42,696 bases of DNA, from positions 1 to 42,696 of the forward strand of contig JABZFM010000036.1 in the NCBI GenBank assembly GCA_014237465.1. The letters are read 5' to 3'. Each line of letters begins with the position of its first letter. Position 1 is the stretch's first letter. A model generated the notes under the pieces. That model saw only the letters and a program-made list of their open reading frames with translations, ran no database searches and was not told the origin of the DNA. The position numbers and the translations under genes were made by a program. Below, one piece after another: positions 16,263-24,657 of the stretch. Source of the stretch: Desulfobacteraceae bacterium. GTDB lineage: Bacteria; Desulfobacterota; Desulfobacteria; Desulfobacterales; Desulfosalsimonadaceae.

Positions 16263-17156
16263 ATGACGAAAGCTGAATCCGAAATAAGGGGAACGACCAG
16301 TCCTGTTGCAATTGATGCGGCAGCAATCAAAGAATTGATAAAGGCGGAAGGTATTGACCTGGTGGGCATTGCGGATGCTCAAAATTTGATATTGGCTTAT
16401 CCGCCGCGGCCAGCCACTGATTTGATGCCGACGGCCAAAAGTGTGATCGTGATGGCGGTTGCGCATTCTTTGGGATCAGTATACGCACCGGATATCATGC
16501 TCTGGACCCGGAGCAAAATGCAGACGTCCCGGCTGCTGGATGTGACTGCTGAAAAAATCGGCCGTATGCTTGAGCGTGAAGGCTTTTTAACCCTTCCTAT
16601 ATCAGCAGACAAACCGGTGGAGATTTTTAAACATGATCCGGAAACCGGAAAAAAGTTCCGTCAAACCCGCACGGTGGGTTTTCTTTCGTATAAACATGCG
16701 GCTATGAGTTGCGGCATGGGAGAAATCGGAAAAAACAACCTGCTGCTGACACCCGAATTCGGTCCGCATCAGCGGTTGTGTGCTATAGTTACCGAAGCAC
16801 AACTTGAGCCTGATGCAAAACAGGATTTTGATCTTTGTAAAGGGTGTAATAAATGCGTGGAAGCCTGTCCAGTCGGTGCTTTAAAAGAGGATCGATATGA
16901 TGTGGATCCGTGTTTTGTTTATTGGGGAATGAGTTTCAAGCAGCTCCCGCCCGCCCGGTTCTGGGAATGGCCGGGATATATTCGGATGATTCGCCAGCAT
17001 ATGAAAAAAAGAGATTTCCTTGTGGAACTCGGACAAATTTATATTACCGACGTGGACTTCTGCATTGAATGTATGCGCGCCTGCCCGGTGGGAAGTCGTT
17101 GGAAAAATATCCGGCCGAAAACACTCCCCTTCCAGAAATCCGGCGGAACGGAATAA
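16263..17156 (+). CDS. QueG-like 4Fe-4S protein (paralogue 3)
   Basis: The 297-residue protein has KAEGIDLVGIADAQ, LMPTAKSVIVMAVAH, a middle CGMGEIGKNNLLLTPEFGPH (the QueG/RdhA-like corrinoid region) and ferredoxin motifs CKGCNKCVEACP (about 192) and CIECMRACP (about 267). It is the closest of the three to the simple COG1600 core. True QueG makes queuosine from epoxyqueuosine and usually stands alone; three paralogues in one catabolic cluster point to another role. AGGAGGAAAATTAAA precedes the ATG. It is the last gene of the rightward operon. Confidence 0.86.
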   Translation: MTKAESEIRGTTSPVAIDAAAIKELIKAEGIDLVGIADAQNLILAYPPRPATDLMPTAKSVIVMAVAHSLGSVYAPDIMLWTRSKMQTSRLLDVTAEKIGRMLEREGFLTLPISADKPVEIFKHDPETGKKFRQTRTVGFLSYKHAAMSCGMGEIGKNNLLLTPEFGPHQRLCAIVTEAQLEPDAKQDFDLCKGCNKCVEACPVGALKEDRYDVDPCFVYWGMSFKQLPPARFWEWPGYIRMIRQHMKKRDFLVELGQIYITDVDFCIECMRACPVGSRWKNIRPKTLPFQKSGGTE

Positions 17157-17475
17157 GTAAAAAGCGTTTCATGGTGATTTATTACCACTATTTGAAAAAA
17201 ATAATTTACCAATAATTTCAAGCTATTATGAATTAGTTAGTTGAGAGTCAAAAAACAGCGGTTTATTGCCTTTTGCCATTAATAAATTAAAACTGTTAAA
17301 AAATCGGCAGAGTTATTATTGCGATTTTAAAGAAACCCCTATTGTGGTTGGCATGGTGTTATTTGAGAGGAATTGATTGTCGCGTACTTTTCACTTTTAT
17401 CAAAGCGCGACACGTCATGCGTGTCACGCTTTGATGTGTATAAAATGAAAAAAATTCGTTCCGGAATCTATGTCT
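17157..17475. other. Convergent intergenic region
   Basis: This AT-rich region separates the end of the rightward redox operon from the 3' end of gdhA. It holds the strong hairpin at 17399-17435 and no recognisable gene. Confidence 0.5.
17399..17435. repeat. 16-bp inverted repeat hairpin between convergent genes
   Basis: Arms 17399-17414 and 17420-17435 (starting ATCAAAGCG and ending CGCTTTGAT) pair over 16 positions with one mismatch around a 5-nt TCATG loop. It could stop or stabilise both transcripts, but neither side has a run of T, so it is not a classic terminator. Confidence 0.7.
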
Positions 17476-18825
17476 TTATACCAGGCCCTGATCCAGCATG
17501 GCATTAATGACTTTTACAAAACCGGCAATGTTGGCGCCTGCCATGTAATTGCCGGGGACACCGTATTCTGTAGCCGCATCCAGGCAACTCTGGTGAATAC
17601 TTTTCATTATTATTCTGAGACGGCTGTCCACTTCTTCCCTGGGCCAGCTCAGACGCATGCTGTTCTGGGCCATTTCAAGACCTGATACCGCCACACCACC
17701 GGCATTGGCTGCCTTGCCCGGAGCATACAGGAGTTTATTATTCAGAAAGACATCAATGGCATCCGGCGTTGAAGGCATGTTGGCTCCTTCACTAATTACT
17801 CTGACCCCATTTTTGACCAGGTTTTGTGCATCTTTTTTATTGATTTCGTTTTGTGTCGCACTTGGAAAGGCGCAGTCGGCCTTATGATTCCACAAGGGAT
17901 TAAAATCCAGAGTGGTGTCTGCATCTGTATAAACTGCTTCAGAATATTTATCAATGTATTCGCTGATCCTGCCGCGTTTGATATTTTTGAGTCTTTTAAC
18001 AAAGTCCAGTTTACTCCTGTCTATTCCCTCTTCATCATAAATATAGCCGGAGGAATCGGAAAGCGTTACCACTTTGCCGCCCAGTTCAATAATTTTCTCT
18101 ACAGTGAACTGTGCCACATTTCCTGAGCCTGATACCAGGCAGGTTTTGCCTTCAAGGGAATCATTCTGGGTGGCCAGCATTTCCTCAGCAAAATAAACAG
18201 CTCCGTATCCGGTTGCTTCAGGACGGATAAGGCTTCCGCCCCACCCCAGGCTCTTGCCGGTCAATACACCGGTGAATTCGTTGCTTAGTTTTTTGTACAT
18301 GCCAAAGAGATAACCGATTTCTCTGGCTCCCACACCAATATCGCCTGCAGGAATATCCGTATCCGGACCGATATGGCGGAAAAGCTCAGCCATAAAACTC
18401 TGGCAGAACCGCATGACTTCATTATCGGATTTTCCTTTGGGATCAAAATCCGACCCGCCTTTTCCTCCCCCCATGGACAGGGTGGTCAGGGCATTTTTAA
18501 AGACCTGTTCAAATGCCAAAAATTTGAGAATACTGAGGTTTACCGAAGGATGGAAACGCAGCCCACCTTTGTATGGACCGATTGCGCTGTTCATCTCTAT
18601 CCTGAATCCACGGTTTACCTGAACCTGGCCCTGGTCGTCCATCCATGGAACACGAAACATGATTACTCGCTCAGGTTCCGTAATTCTTTCAAGCACAGCA
18701 GCTTGCCGATATTCCGGATTTCGATCCAGAACAGGTTTGATGGTTTCAATTACCTCCTCTACTGCCTGATGAAACTCCTTTTCACCAGGATCCCTATCAA
18801 TTATCGATTTCATAATGTCAGACAT
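17476..18825 (-). CDS. gdhA: Glutamate dehydrogenase, NADP-type
   Basis: The 449-residue protein has PYKGGLRFHPSVN, MGGGKGGSDFDPKGKSDNE with the catalytic Lys, and a Rossmann region CLVSGSGNVAQFT. Length matches hexameric bacterial GdhA, which makes glutamate from 2-oxoglutarate and ammonium. The start is the ATG at 18825, placed after TAGGAGGTTGTTT; a TTG two codons upstream is inside the optimal spacing and not needed. It is the last of the minus-strand nitrogen block, 84 bp after the receiver-PPDK protein gene. Coenzyme type is inferred from family resemblance. Confidence 0.95.
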   Translation of the reverse strand: MSDIMKSIIDRDPGEKEFHQAVEEVIETIKPVLDRNPEYRQAAVLERITEPERVIMFRVPWMDDQGQVQVNRGFRIEMNSAIGPYKGGLRFHPSVNLSILKFLAFEQVFKNALTTLSMGGGKGGSDFDPKGKSDNEVMRFCQSFMAELFRHIGPDTDIPAGDIGVGAREIGYLFGMYKKLSNEFTGVLTGKSLGWGGSLIRPEATGYGAVYFAEEMLATQNDSLEGKTCLVSGSGNVAQFTVEKIIELGGKVVTLSDSSGYIYDEEGIDRSKLDFVKRLKNIKRGRISEYIDKYSEAVYTDADTTLDFNPLWNHKADCAFPSATQNEINKKDAQNLVKNGVRVISEGANMPSTPDAIDVFLNNKLLYAPGKAANAGGVAVSGLEMAQNSMRLSWPREEVDSRLRIIMKSIHQSCLDAATEYGVPGNYMAGANIAGFVKVINAMLDQGLV

Positions 18826-18909
18826 AAACAACCTCCTATTAATTATATTTTTTGATTGGAAATTAACTAGATTATTTATTTTAAATTTTCAAGTATTAAT
18901 TATATAACC

Positions 18910-21876
18910 TTACGGCCCAATGATTACACATTGAGATTTCTTGCCGTCAATCTTAATAATAAAGGGCTTTTCCAGTCTCACATGTCGCAGATAAGTCGTT
19001 TCCTGGATGACAGGCAAAGAACCGACCCATTTCCAGTCGAAAAAATCATCCGAGCCTTCAGTGACAGTAATGTAATGAATGCCCAGGGACGTGATGTTTT
19101 GAAAAAAGTGAGACCCTTGTGAAGGGTCTGCCTTTAGTTTTTCGTTTCTGAGTTCAATCATGGCGCCCACACCCGAAATGTCCTTCCATTGAACCGGTAT
19201 GCCCAGCCATCTGTCAGCAGACCCCCACCTTCCCGGTCCTATCAGGAGATATGGACGATTTCCTTTAAGCAAGCCGGTATTTACTCGGCCAATTTCCTCA
19301 GCGATCTTTACAGTCGCTTTTGCTTCAAAATCATCCGGCTTGACATAGACAATATCCGCAATTTCCTCGGTTTTTCCATTCCCAAGGGCCTGGGAGGAAC
19401 GACAAAACGCATTTTTAAACTCCTGGGGGGTAATCTGAACATCAAAGAGTTCTCTGTCTGCCACCATTGGCCTCATCTGAAGAAAATAGAAGTCGCTTTT
19501 GCGTTGTTTATCGGAACTTAGATTCACTGAAAATTCAATTTCAACGGGGCATCCCATGCCTTTGCGTCCCAGTTCCAGCAAATCAGACAATAATGAAGGC
19601 AGAGGGAATATATTATATTTTAATACCTGCGCAAATGTCATAATCTTGGGTCCGGGAATATAGGCCGAGTCACGTATACGATGCTCTTCAGCCACATAGG
19701 TGCTTGCGAGGGTCTTTACAGGAAATTCGCTTTCAGCATCATCTACTTCCCTTTTTTCCAAATTAGAATATTTCCGGAAGTTAAGATTGTCCGGATAATC
19801 CTTTATTTTTAGGGAATAGAAAAAACGCTGGGCATTTTCCAGGATGTCATCAACAGTTGAAAACTGGGGCGTAAGGTTTGGGTATTTGGGCGAAAAGCGT
19901 AAGGTCTTTTCTCCTTCAACAACGGTTTTGCCTAATCCTAAGGCAATATGGGTAATACCGTCTTCGGCTTTCATGTGCCCAACCGGATAAAAATTATGGG
20001 ATTGAGCCACGCCGGAAATAGCCGGATAAAAATAGTCCCCATATTCCTTTCCGGTAAGTTGCTGGATAATAACGGCCATTAATTCAGCCTGGGGCTGTTT
20101 TGAAGTGCTTCTGGTAAATGCCTTGGGACCTTCATAATAGGTGGAAGCATACACAAGCTTGATGGCTGTAATAAGATGCTTGAGTCGCACCAAAAGATCG
20201 GGATGGTTGTTGGGAATCATATAAGTCTGATAGAGCCCTGCATAGGGTTGGAATTGGGCATCTTCCAGCAGACTGGAAGAACGGACGGACAAGGGGATTT
20301 TGACCTGGGCCACAAGCTTTTCAAGGTCTTTTACCAGCCACTCCGGGATGTCTGCATTCAAAAAGCCCTCTGTTACTTCTTCATCAGTGAAATCGTCGCT
20401 GGCAAAATGTTTTAAATGATTTTGGGTTACAAAAGATTCAAAGCCATCAGTGGTGATAACCAGGGTCTTGGGAATTCTTATGTTGATTTCCGAATATTTA
20501 TCATGAATTGTATCATTTTCTTGAAGCATTGTAGACATAAAGGCAAGACCCCTGGCTTTACCCCCTAATGAACCATCACCGATCCTGAGAAAATCCATAA
20601 TGTACGGATCGTAATGATCGGCTTTAAACTTGAGCACAACACCTTTTTGTCGCCATCTTTGCAGTTCCCGGATGTTGGAAATGATATACTGCCGCATATC
20701 ATCAATATTACTGAAATCACTTGCCCTGACCTCACTGAATTTGGAGGCGAGAGCGATTTCAGAACGGGCCATAATCCAGTTGGAGAAGTGATCACGCTCT
20801 GCATGATAGAGAAGTGATTCATCAGGTATCTGATGAAGCTTTGCTTCAAGTGTTCGAAGGTCGGTAGCTCGCTCTATTTCCGTTCCGTCAGGCAGGCAAA
20901 AAATAAAATCTCCAAAGCCCAGGTGGGTCAGGAAAAAATCGTGCAGTTCTGCTAAGAAATCAGGGGAGTTTTTATCGAGGAATACTGCCGGAATTTGACC
21001 TGCCTTCACCCTGTTTCCAGACTCCGCACTCAATAGAAGGAGGGGAAGAAAGGGGAGTTGTTTTCTGATTTGAGAAAGCAGCCTAAATCCAGCGTCAGCG
21101 ACTATTTTACCGTTTTTCGGAATGCGGGTATCTGATATGACGCCAAGAAGAAAATCGTGGTACTTCTCGGAAAGCTCAAATGCCTCCTCATAGGTTTCAG
21201 CCAACAGTATTTTTGGTCTTGCCCGCATTTTGAGAAGCCGGTGTTCTTCGTTAAGGCCCACTTCCAGCACGGCCTGGGTCTGTCTGACGATCTCTTTGTA
21301 AATAAGGGGCAGGAAATAGGAAGAATAGACAGGGGAATCCTCCACCAGAATCAAAACACGCACCTGGGCCTTTTGTGTATCAAAATCGGCATTAAGGTGA
21401 TCTTCCGCGTTTTTTACAAGTGCCATAAGAAGATCGGAATTGCCTGACCAGACAAAGATTTTGTCGATTCCCTGACAATTCCTGTTTTCCGGAAGCGGAT
21501 AGATTCCCCTGATGCTGTGAGTCAAGAGAATTACAGGCAGGTCAGGCCTTACCTTTTTTATTTCCAGGCCCAGAGAGAAGGCATCCATCCCTTCAAGATG
21601 GGGCATGGTAATAACCATATCGAACTCTTTTTCTTTCAAGAGCGATAGTGCCCCGTGAGCCGAAGAGATGCGGGTCACCCTGGGGGGGAGGCTCAGATTT
21701 AATCCACTGTATTCATTTATAATCCTTGAGACAAGGCTCCCGTCTTCTTCCAGAATGAAAGCATCATAGGGACTGGAAACCATCAAAATCTCTCGCACCC
21801 TGATTTTCAAAAGCTCGTGGAATACTTTATGACGTGAATAGAATTCACTGGGCAGGTTATTGTTCTCTAAATCCAT
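18910..21876 (-). CDS. Hybrid protein: two receiver-like domains plus PEP/pyruvate-binding domain
   Basis: The protein has 988 residues. Residues about 27-150 and 172-315 are receiver-like. In the first the phospho-acceptor Asp is lost (VITMPHLEG); in the second DTRIP keeps Asp249. From about 420 follows a PPDK N-terminal (ATP-grasp) domain with GDGSLGGKARGLAF (434-447), VRSSSLLEDAQFQPYAG (531-547) and the end motif FLQMRPM. The phosphohistidine swivel and PEP-binding TIM barrel of PEP synthase are absent; instead there is a C-terminal segment with LIGPGRWGSADRW. It is therefore unlikely to make PEP by itself and may be a signalling phosphotransferase. It sits between glutamate synthase and gdhA. 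Confidence 0.85.
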   Translation of the reverse strand: MDLENNNLPSEFYSRHKVFHELLKIRVREILMVSSPYDAFILEEDGSLVSRIINEYSGLNLSLPPRVTRISSAHGALSLLKEKEFDMVITMPHLEGMDAFSLGLEIKKVRPDLPVILLTHSIRGIYPLPENRNCQGIDKIFVWSGNSDLLMALVKNAEDHLNADFDTQKAQVRVLILVEDSPVYSSYFLPLIYKEIVRQTQAVLEVGLNEEHRLLKMRARPKILLAETYEEAFELSEKYHDFLLGVISDTRIPKNGKIVADAGFRLLSQIRKQLPFLPLLLLSAESGNRVKAGQIPAVFLDKNSPDFLAELHDFFLTHLGFGDFIFCLPDGTEIERATDLRTLEAKLHQIPDESLLYHAERDHFSNWIMARSEIALASKFSEVRASDFSNIDDMRQYIISNIRELQRWRQKGVVLKFKADHYDPYIMDFLRIGDGSLGGKARGLAFMSTMLQENDTIHDKYSEINIRIPKTLVITTDGFESFVTQNHLKHFASDDFTDEEVTEGFLNADIPEWLVKDLEKLVAQVKIPLSVRSSSLLEDAQFQPYAGLYQTYMIPNNHPDLLVRLKHLITAIKLVYASTYYEGPKAFTRSTSKQPQAELMAVIIQQLTGKEYGDYFYPAISGVAQSHNFYPVGHMKAEDGITHIALGLGKTVVEGEKTLRFSPKYPNLTPQFSTVDDILENAQRFFYSLKIKDYPDNLNFRKYSNLEKREVDDAESEFPVKTLASTYVAEEHRIRDSAYIPGPKIMTFAQVLKYNIFPLPSLLSDLLELGRKGMGCPVEIEFSVNLSSDKQRKSDFYFLQMRPMVADRELFDVQITPQEFKNAFCRSSQALGNGKTEEIADIVYVKPDDFEAKATVKIAEEIGRVNTGLLKGNRPYLLIGPGRWGSADRWLGIPVQWKDISGVGAMIELRNEKLKADPSQGSHFFQNITSLGIHYITVTEGSDDFFDWKWVGSLPVIQETTYLRHVRLEKPFIIKIDGKKSQCVIIGP

Positions 21877-21887
21877 ATCGACCTTAA

Positions 21888-21989
21888 AAATTGACGATTT
21901 AAATAAATTGACGATTTCCGATGTGAAATTAACGACAATAGGAACTTTTAATTATATAGTCGTCAATAGTCAACCGAAAATCGTCAATT
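21888..21989. repeat. Repeated TTGACGATTT motifs, direct and inverted
   Basis: AAATTGACGATTT occurs at 21888-21900 and again at 21905-21917. An inverted copy (AAATCGTCAATT) is at 21978-21989, with a related AGTCGTCAATAGTC between. This lies between the glutamate synthase stop and the start of the receiver-PPDK gene, so it is transcribed if the genes form an operon. It may be a regulatory structure or a dispersed intergenic repeat. Confidence 0.6.
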
Positions 21990-21997
21990 AAAAGTTT

Positions 21998-23581
21998 CTA
22001 AGAATCAATTATCTCTAAGGCTTCTTCTCTGTAAGCATCCATAACATAAGGGGTACCTGTGATTTTCGCACATTCTTCGGTAAGAGAGAATATGTCCTTT
22101 CTGCTGATGTATTGAACTTCCCAGTTCCTGGACCCGGCCATTATTTGCTGGAGCCCCACTTTTATTTTATCCGTTGCACTGAACAGACCAACAGCGCCTA
22201 ATGGCAGCTTGTCCGCTTCAGAGCCGTACTTTTCCTTCAGGACTTCGTAATTCATGAATATCTCTTCTTTTGTGGAACCGAATTTTGAGACCGTTGGCGG
22301 AAGTCCGCCATCTTCACCCCTTAGCCATTTTTCAGCATTTTTGCCCACCATGCCTGGAATCATCAAGGCACGTCCCATGCAAACAGCCTTGCAAAAAGGA
22401 GCTCCTAAGGCCAATGCCTTAAAGACATGGTCTTCAGAGGAAAATCCGCCCGCAAAGGCGATATCCGGAACCGGTTTTCCTGCTTTGGCCAAACGCTCAC
22501 ACAACTCGTACGCCATAGAATGTAAGTAAATAGCGGGAATGCCCCACTCGTTCATCATCCTCCAAGGGCTCATCCCTGTGCCGCCTGGGGCGCCATCTAT
22601 GGTCAAAAGATCGATTTTTGCATCGCTTGACCAGCGTATTGCCATGGCCAGCTCTCTCATTGGGTAAGCACCTGTTTTGAGGGTTACCCGCTTTGCGCCC
22701 AGTTTGCGCAGCCTTTCCACCTCGTTCATAAAGCCTTCCTGGTCAATAAATCCAAGACGCGAATGCCGTTCGAATTGCTTCAAAGGGCCTGCCTTGAAAG
22801 CTGCCTGGAAGGCCGGGTCTTCAGGGTCGGGCGTGACAATGTAGCCGCGTTTTTTCAGTTCAATGGCCCTATCAAGAGAGTTTACCTTGATTTCTCCGCC
22901 AATACACTTGGCACCCTGGCCCCACTTCAGCTCAATGGTTTCCACGCCTAATTTTTCTATGACATACTCTGCCACGCCGTTTCGCGTATCCTCAACGTTC
23001 ATCTGGACAAGGATATCCCCATATCCTTCATGGTAACGACGGTATTCTTTTACACGCCGGTCCATCTCAGGAGAATTTTTGATCTTGCCATCACTATTGA
23101 GTTCCAATTCCGGATCAATGCCGCATACATTTTCACCGCAGACCAGGCTGATGCCGCTAATGGCAGCGCCGATTGCAAAATGTTCCCAGTTTTTACGCGC
23201 AATGTCGGTGCTTCCAAGTGCGCCGGTAAACATGGGAACCTTCATTTTAACCTTATTGGTGACGCCATAGGACGTTTCAGTGTTGACCGACGGAAAGGTA
23301 GCCTTATCCGGATTTGCCTCCACGCCCTTTGCGCCCATGGCATACCCCATAATATTCAGATGGGAATAATCAACAGGGTAATCCTTATCCGCACCGGCAG
23401 TTATACTCCCGAAAGGTTCAGGATAAAGGAGTTCCCTTCCCCGAAAAGTGGCCCTGAACATGTCGCAATTTCCCTTACATCCATCGACACATTTGCTGCA
23501 TATGCCGGACTGGGGAGCAACATTTCTGGAACGATTTTTGGTTTGAAGTGCTTCATTTGCGTTTGGTCTTTGCAGGTTCAT
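21998..23581 (-). CDS. GltB-like FMN-dependent glutamate synthase domain protein
   Basis: The 527-residue protein carries the glutamate synthase FMN/Fe-S core: LTIDGAPGGTGMSPWRMMNE, IAFAGGFSSEDHVFKALALGA and CKAVCMGRALMIPGMVGKN. An N-terminal Cys cluster is CSKCVDGCKGNC (about residues 24-35). It has no glutaminase domain, so ammonia or a separate amidotransferase subunit would be needed, as in archaeal-type GltB systems. The frame is open further upstream, but the ATG at 23581 follows AAGGAGGATGTTGATA and starts the protein; upstream codons lie in the leader hairpins. Expression is very likely governed by the ANTAR leader at 23613-23694. Confidence 0.9.
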   Translation of the reverse strand: MNLQRPNANEALQTKNRSRNVAPQSGICSKCVDGCKGNCDMFRATFRGRELLYPEPFGSITAGADKDYPVDYSHLNIMGYAMGAKGVEANPDKATFPSVNTETSYGVTNKVKMKVPMFTGALGSTDIARKNWEHFAIGAAISGISLVCGENVCGIDPELELNSDGKIKNSPEMDRRVKEYRRYHEGYGDILVQMNVEDTRNGVAEYVIEKLGVETIELKWGQGAKCIGGEIKVNSLDRAIELKKRGYIVTPDPEDPAFQAAFKAGPLKQFERHSRLGFIDQEGFMNEVERLRKLGAKRVTLKTGAYPMRELAMAIRWSSDAKIDLLTIDGAPGGTGMSPWRMMNEWGIPAIYLHSMAYELCERLAKAGKPVPDIAFAGGFSSEDHVFKALALGAPFCKAVCMGRALMIPGMVGKNAEKWLRGEDGGLPPTVSKFGSTKEEIFMNYEVLKEKYGSEADKLPLGAVGLFSATDKIKVGLQQIMAGSRNWEVQYISRKDIFSLTEECAKITGTPYVMDAYREEALEIIDS

Positions 23582-23612
23582 TATCAACATCCTCCTTGTT
23601 GTAAAAATTAAT

Positions 23613-23647
23613 AAAAAAAAAGCGCCTTCCCCAAGTGGGCAAGACGC
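23613..23647 (-). terminator. Intrinsic terminator in the glutamate synthase leader
   Basis: On the minus strand GCGTCTT (23647-23641) pairs with AAGGCGC (23628-23622), and CCC with GGG, around a small loop (one bulged G), followed by nine T (23621-23613). It ends 31 nt before the start codon. Its left arm is shared with hairpin P2, so the two cannot form together. Confidence 0.85.
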
Positions 23648-23694
23648 CTTTGTCTCATGTTTTTCTAAAAATCTTCGCACACCATTGTGCAAGA
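23641..23694 (-). promoter_or_regulatory. ANTAR-type two-hexaloop antiterminator RNA
   Basis: P1 (23692-23674) is TTGCAC-AATGGT-GTGCGAA and P2 (23656-23641) is GAGAC-AAAGGC-GTCTT. Each has a six-nt loop with A at position 1 and G at position 4, which is the conserved signature of ANTAR targets. P2 shares its 3' arm with the terminator that follows. The layout P1, 17-nt linker, P2 overlapping the terminator is that of ANTAR-controlled leaders. The ANTAR gene lies immediately upstream on the same strand. Confidence 0.88.
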
Positions 23695-23701
23695 ATTTAA
23701 T

Positions 23702-23730
23702 TAATTAGCAACATTCATCCTGTTTGTCAA
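23702..23730 (-). promoter_or_regulatory. Predicted sigma-70 promoter of the glutamate synthase gene
   Basis: On the minus strand TTGACA (23730-23725) and TAATTA (23707-23702) are separated by 17 bp. Transcription would start near 23695, at the first base of hairpin P1, so the leader begins directly with the ANTAR motif. Confidence 0.7.
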
Positions 23731-23809
23731 ACAAAAAAAGAACGACTATTAGCTGCCAGGACACTAACCTTATGAAATTATATCTTTTTATCAGGCTCCA
23801 AATTTTAAG

Positions 23810-24553
23810 TTATTTCAGGGCATGCGGTATGCTGGAATAATACCCTAAATCCTCTGAAAGCAGGATCGCCTCGGCCACTTGGCGCTTTGATTTTCGGGAG
23901 TCCATGCTGCGTTTTTGCAGCCATCGAAACGCATCCTCCCCATTCATGTTGCGCTGCCGCATTAGAATCTCTTTTGCACGTTCAATAAGCTTGCGGGTCT
24001 CTAATTCTTCCTGTATCAATTTGGCTTTTACAATTAGCTCCGTGTTGAAAATTGCCACCGCCGCCTGGTTCGCAACCGTTGTCAGGACATGGATTTCTGT
24101 TTTCGAAAAATCATAGGGAACCGAGGTGAAACAATTCAGCACCCCGATAATTTTTTCATCCTGAAGTTTTAACGGCACTCCCACCATAGACACAAGGCTG
24201 AGTTTTTTTGCCATTTCCTTTTCCTTGAAACGCCGGCTGCGCATCACATTTTTAATGACAAGGGGTTTTTTAGTGGTCACCACATGTCCGACAACACCTT
24301 CATTCAGATTTAACGAACGGTCTTTTACATATTCGGGTTCAATGGCCTGGGTGGCCTTGAGCCGGATTTTCGGCGGGTTTTCATTTTCATCGATCAGCCA
24401 TAAGGAACAGATTTCCGCGCCGATCATTTTAGCGGTCAGCAAAACAATCAGTTTGAGCAGATCTTCATGAAACAGGTCGGATGTGATGGCCCGGCTGATA
24501 TCCATCAGGGTTTTAATGTATTTATCGTGCGGTTGCGATTCTGTATTTTTCAT
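23810..24553 (-). CDS. GAF-ANTAR RNA-binding antitermination regulator
   Basis: The 247-residue protein has an N-terminal GAF domain (about 15-172: LVSMVGVPLKLQDEKIIGVL and FSKTEIHVLTTVANQAAVAI). A short coiled linker leads to an ANTAR domain (about 183-236: LIERAKEILMRQRNMNGEDA, WLQKRSM and KRQVAEAILL). ANTAR dimers bind two hexaloop hairpins and prevent terminator formation. The nearest downstream leader has exactly such hairpins. The GAF domain implies a small-molecule or redox signal rather than the usual receiver phosphorylation; its ligand is unknown. No strong ribosome site is seen before the ATG. Confidence 0.93.
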   Translation of the reverse strand: MKNTESQPHDKYIKTLMDISRAITSDLFHEDLLKLIVLLTAKMIGAEICSLWLIDENENPPKIRLKATQAIEPEYVKDRSLNLNEGVVGHVVTTKKPLVIKNVMRSRRFKEKEMAKKLSLVSMVGVPLKLQDEKIIGVLNCFTSVPYDFSKTEIHVLTTVANQAAVAIFNTELIVKAKLIQEELETRKLIERAKEILMRQRNMNGEDAFRWLQKRSMDSRKSKRQVAEAILLSEDLGYYSSIPHALK

Positions 24554-24657
24554 GGTTCTATTTGTGGCAGAAATTTTTCAAAATATCAATAGATCAAATA
24601 TCCTGGACTTTCAATATGTTTTACCCCTTTACACCTTCAATTTTACTTTTCCGGACC

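Noticed and set aside
12888-17156. Reductive dehalogenase operon
   Set aside because: The three proteins share the QueG/RdhA fold but lack TAT signals, an RdhB anchor and typical RdhA length; only a family relation is claimed.
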